Assembly: GCA_030654555.1 (NCBI GenBank)
Contig: JAURXG010000340.1
Coordinates: 1 to 7,485, forward strand
Length of the DNA: 7,485 nt
Origin: Aquabacterium sp.
GTDB lineage: Bacteria; Pseudomonadota; Gammaproteobacteria; Burkholderiales; Burkholderiaceae_C
Direction: 5' to 3'
The position numbers and the translations under genes were made by a program. Positions 5,747-7,485 of this stretch are shown here, piece after piece; position 1 is the first letter of the stretch; each line of letters starts with the position of its first letter. The notes below the pieces were generated by a model. It did not search any database, was not told the origin of the DNA, and was given only the letters and a program-made list of their open reading frames with translations.

Positions 5747-7485
5747 GCAGCGCCCAGACCTCCGCCGGCCGCGGTCTGCGCAGGTTTCTGCGCGTCGGCT
5801 TGATGCTGCTGGCGGTCGTTGGGCTGCTGGCCGGCGCCGTCTGGTGGGGTGTGCCGGCGCTGCTGCAGGCCCAGCTGCCGACCCGGCTGGGCCAGGCGCT
5901 GGGGCGGCCGGTCAGCCTGCAGGCCGTGGCGTTCGAGCCCGGCCGGCTGGCACTGCGGCTGCAGGGTCTGCAGATCGGCGCGGCGGCCGCTGCGCCGGGC
6001 GATCCGCTGCTGCAGGTGGACGCGCTGCTGGTCGACTTCGGTCTGGGTGCCTCGTTGCGCCAGCGCGCGCCGGTGATCGAGGCGCTGGCCGTCGATGGGG
6101 CCCGGCTGCGGCTGGCGCGCACGGCGCCGGGCCACTACGACATCGACGACCTGATCGCGCGCCTGACCGCCGCGCCCCAGGCGCCGCCTGGCGACGAGCC
6201 GCTGCGGTTTGCGCTGAACAACCTGGCGCTGCGCGATGCGCAGATCCGTTTCGACGACCGCCCGGCGGGCCGGGTGCACGCGGTGCAGGCGCTGACGCTG
6301 ACGCTGCCCTTCCTGTCCAGCCTGCCTGACGATGCGGCGATCCCCGTCGAGCCACGCCTGCACTTCACCGTCAACGGCACGCGGGTGGACAGCAGCGAGC
6401 GGGTGCTGCCGTTCGCCCCGACCCGATCGGGCGACCTGACGCTGGCCTTTGCCGATCTCGACCTGAAGCCCTGGCTGGGCTACCTGCCCGCCGGCCTGCC
6501 GCTGCGGCTGCAGCGTGGGCGCTTGGGCGCCGACCTGACACTGCACGTTGCGCAACCGCCGCAGGGCGCGCCCACGCTGCAGGTGCAGGGCCGCGTGTCG
6601 CTGGACGACCTGGCGCTGGCCGAGCCCGACGGCACGCCGCTGGCGGCCTGGCGGGCGCTGAAGCTAGAGCTGCGCGACCTGCAGCCGCTGCGGCAACGTG
6701 CGCAGCTGGGCGTGCTGCGCATCGAGGGTGCCGAGCTGCGGCTGACACGCGATGCGCGCGGCCTGCTGAACCTGCAGCGGCTGCGGCCCGCGGCCCCGCC
6801 CGACCCCGCGGCCAGCGCCGCCACGGCCGCCGCGCCCAAGCCCTGGCAGGTGGAACTGGCCGCGCTGCAGATCGCGGGGGCGTCCGTGCACTGGCAGGAC
6901 GCCACGCTGCGGCCGGCCGCCGGCTACCGGCTCGACGACCTGGCCATCGAACTGCGCGACCTGCAATGGCCGCTGAAGGCGCCGGTGCCCATGACAGCGC
7001 AGGCCAGCCTGCACCCGGCCACGGCCACGGCATCGGCATCGGCACCGGGCCGACCCGCCACCACCGCGGTTGGCCAGCTGCGCATCAACGGCCAGGTCAG
7101 CGACCGCGAGGCCACGCTGGCGCTGCAGCTCGACGCGCTGGACCTGGCCTCGTTGGCGCCCTACGCGCGGCAGGCGCTGCAGCCCCGGCTGAGCGGCCGG
7201 CTCAGCACCCAGGCCCAGCTGCGCTGGGCCGCCGATCCCGCGGCGCTGGCACTGACGCTGGACACCGCCACGCTGAAGGACCTGCAGCTGCGCGACGGCG
7301 CTGCCGCCCGCGCGGCGGCGCCGCTGGCCTCGATGCGCCAGCTGCAACTGGCGGGCGCGACGATCGACCTGCTGGCCCGCCGGCTCGACATCACCCGGCT
7401 GCAGCTCACGCAGCCCGCGTTGGCGCTGTCGCGCCGCGCCGATGGGCAGCTCAATGTGGCGCGCTGGCTGCAGCCGGCGCCACCC
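5743..7485 (+). CDS. AsmA-like DUF748 envelope protein, 3' end beyond window
   Basis: This frame runs 581 codons to the right edge without a stop, so the gene is partial. Its GTG overlaps the yacG stop as GTGA. The start is basic (RGLRRFLR, 10-17), then a single membrane segment at about 18-37, then a long region with no further membrane spans. This predicts an inner-membrane anchor with the bulk in the periplasm. The first conserved block, LGRPVSLQAVAFEPGRLAL (53-71), is typical of DUF748 proteins in the AsmA/TamB-like group. Later blocks repeat a pattern with GHYDIDDL (130-137), GLLNLQRL (340-347) and GQLNVARWL (568-576), each followed by a Pro/Ala linker. DUF748 members are often about 1000 residues or more, so roughly half may be visible. 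AsmA-like proteins are linked to lipid transport or outer-membrane maintenance; the exact role here is unknown. The downstream ATG at 5803 would remove the basic start and is rejected. Confidence 0.85.
   Translation, partial: MSSAQTSAGRGLRRFLRVGLMLLAVVGLLAGAVWWGVPALLQAQLPTRLGQALGRPVSLQAVAFEPGRLALRLQGLQIGAAAAAPGDPLLQVDALLVDFGLGASLRQRAPVIEALAVDGARLRLARTAPGHYDIDDLIARLTAAPQAPPGDEPLRFALNNLALRDAQIRFDDRPAGRVHAVQALTLTLPFLSSLPDDAAIPVEPRLHFTVNGTRVDSSERVLPFAPTRSGDLTLAFADLDLKPWLGYLPAGLPLRLQRGRLGADLTLHVAQPPQGAPTLQVQGRVSLDDLALAEPDGTPLAAWRALKLELRDLQPLRQRAQLGVLRIEGAELRLTRDARGLLNLQRLRPAAPPDPAASAATAAAPKPWQVELAALQIAGASVHWQDATLRPAAGYRLDDLAIELRDLQWPLKAPVPMTAQASLHPATATASASAPGRPATTAVGQLRINGQVSDREATLALQLDALDLASLAPYARQALQPRLSGRLSTQAQLRWAADPAALALTLDTATLKDLQLRDGAAARAAAPLASMRQLQLAGATIDLLARRLDITRLQLTQPALALSRRADGQLNVARWLQPAPP
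7018..7047 (+). repeat. Hexamer tandem repeat GCNNCG x5 in the DUF748 gene
   Basis: Five consecutive 6-base units read GCCACG, GCCACG, GCATCG, GCATCG, GCACCG. They encode Ala-Thr twice, Ala-Ser twice and Ala-Pro (residues 426-435). They lie in a low-complexity linker (about 424-442) between predicted beta-rich segments. Gain or loss of a unit keeps the frame, so the linker length could vary between strains. Confidence 0.7.

Noticed and set aside
4752..6122. 456-codon minus-strand open frame opposite zapD, yacG and the DUF748 gene
   Set aside because: It crosses three well-supported plus-strand genes, and its product is Arg/Ala/Gln-rich without any domain.

Overview
The window is a compact, very G+C-rich bacterial segment (by eye close to 70% G+C; not counted exactly). 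All recognised genes lie on the plus strand. Gene content, gene order and codon bias point to a betaproteobacterium of the order Burkholderiales, most likely from the Rubrivivax/Leptothrix/Ideonella-like groups. That placement rests on recollection of family sequences and gene order, not on a search.

Layout, left to right. Positions 1-45 hold a short upstream stretch with a tandem GTGATCAT repeat. pilB (46-1761) encodes the type IV pilus extension ATPase. A 116-base C-rich gap follows (1762-1877), containing a GC hairpin. pilC (1878-3098) encodes the inner-membrane platform protein. pilD (3100-4032) encodes the prepilin peptidase/N-methyltransferase and starts one base after the pilC stop. 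coaE (4035-4682) encodes dephospho-CoA kinase and starts two bases after the pilD stop. An 84-base gap (4683-4766) holds a GC hairpin, a candidate extended -10 promoter and a strong ribosome binding site. zapD (4767-5522) encodes an FtsZ-bundling protein. yacG (5519-5746) encodes a small zinc protein that inhibits DNA gyrase and overlaps zapD by four bases. Last is a large AsmA-like DUF748 envelope protein gene (5743 to the right edge), which overlaps yacG by four bases. It stays open for 581 codons and is cut by the window end.

The genes fall into two working groups. PilB, PilC and PilD are the cytoplasmic motor, the membrane platform and the processing enzyme for building type IV pili; the pilin gene itself is not in the window. 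CoaE, ZapD and YacG form a housekeeping cluster (coenzyme A synthesis, Z-ring assembly, gyrase control) that is widely found next to pilBCD in beta- and gammaproteobacteria. The envelope protein appears translationally coupled to the end of that group.

Five of the seven genes start with GTG or TTG. I found no CRISPR array, mobile element, RNA gene or clear new system. The items most worth a second look are the altered GxGD motif and long cytoplasmic loop of PilD, the pilB-pilC gap, the coupling of the DUF748 gene to yacG, and the internal repeats in that DUF748 protein.
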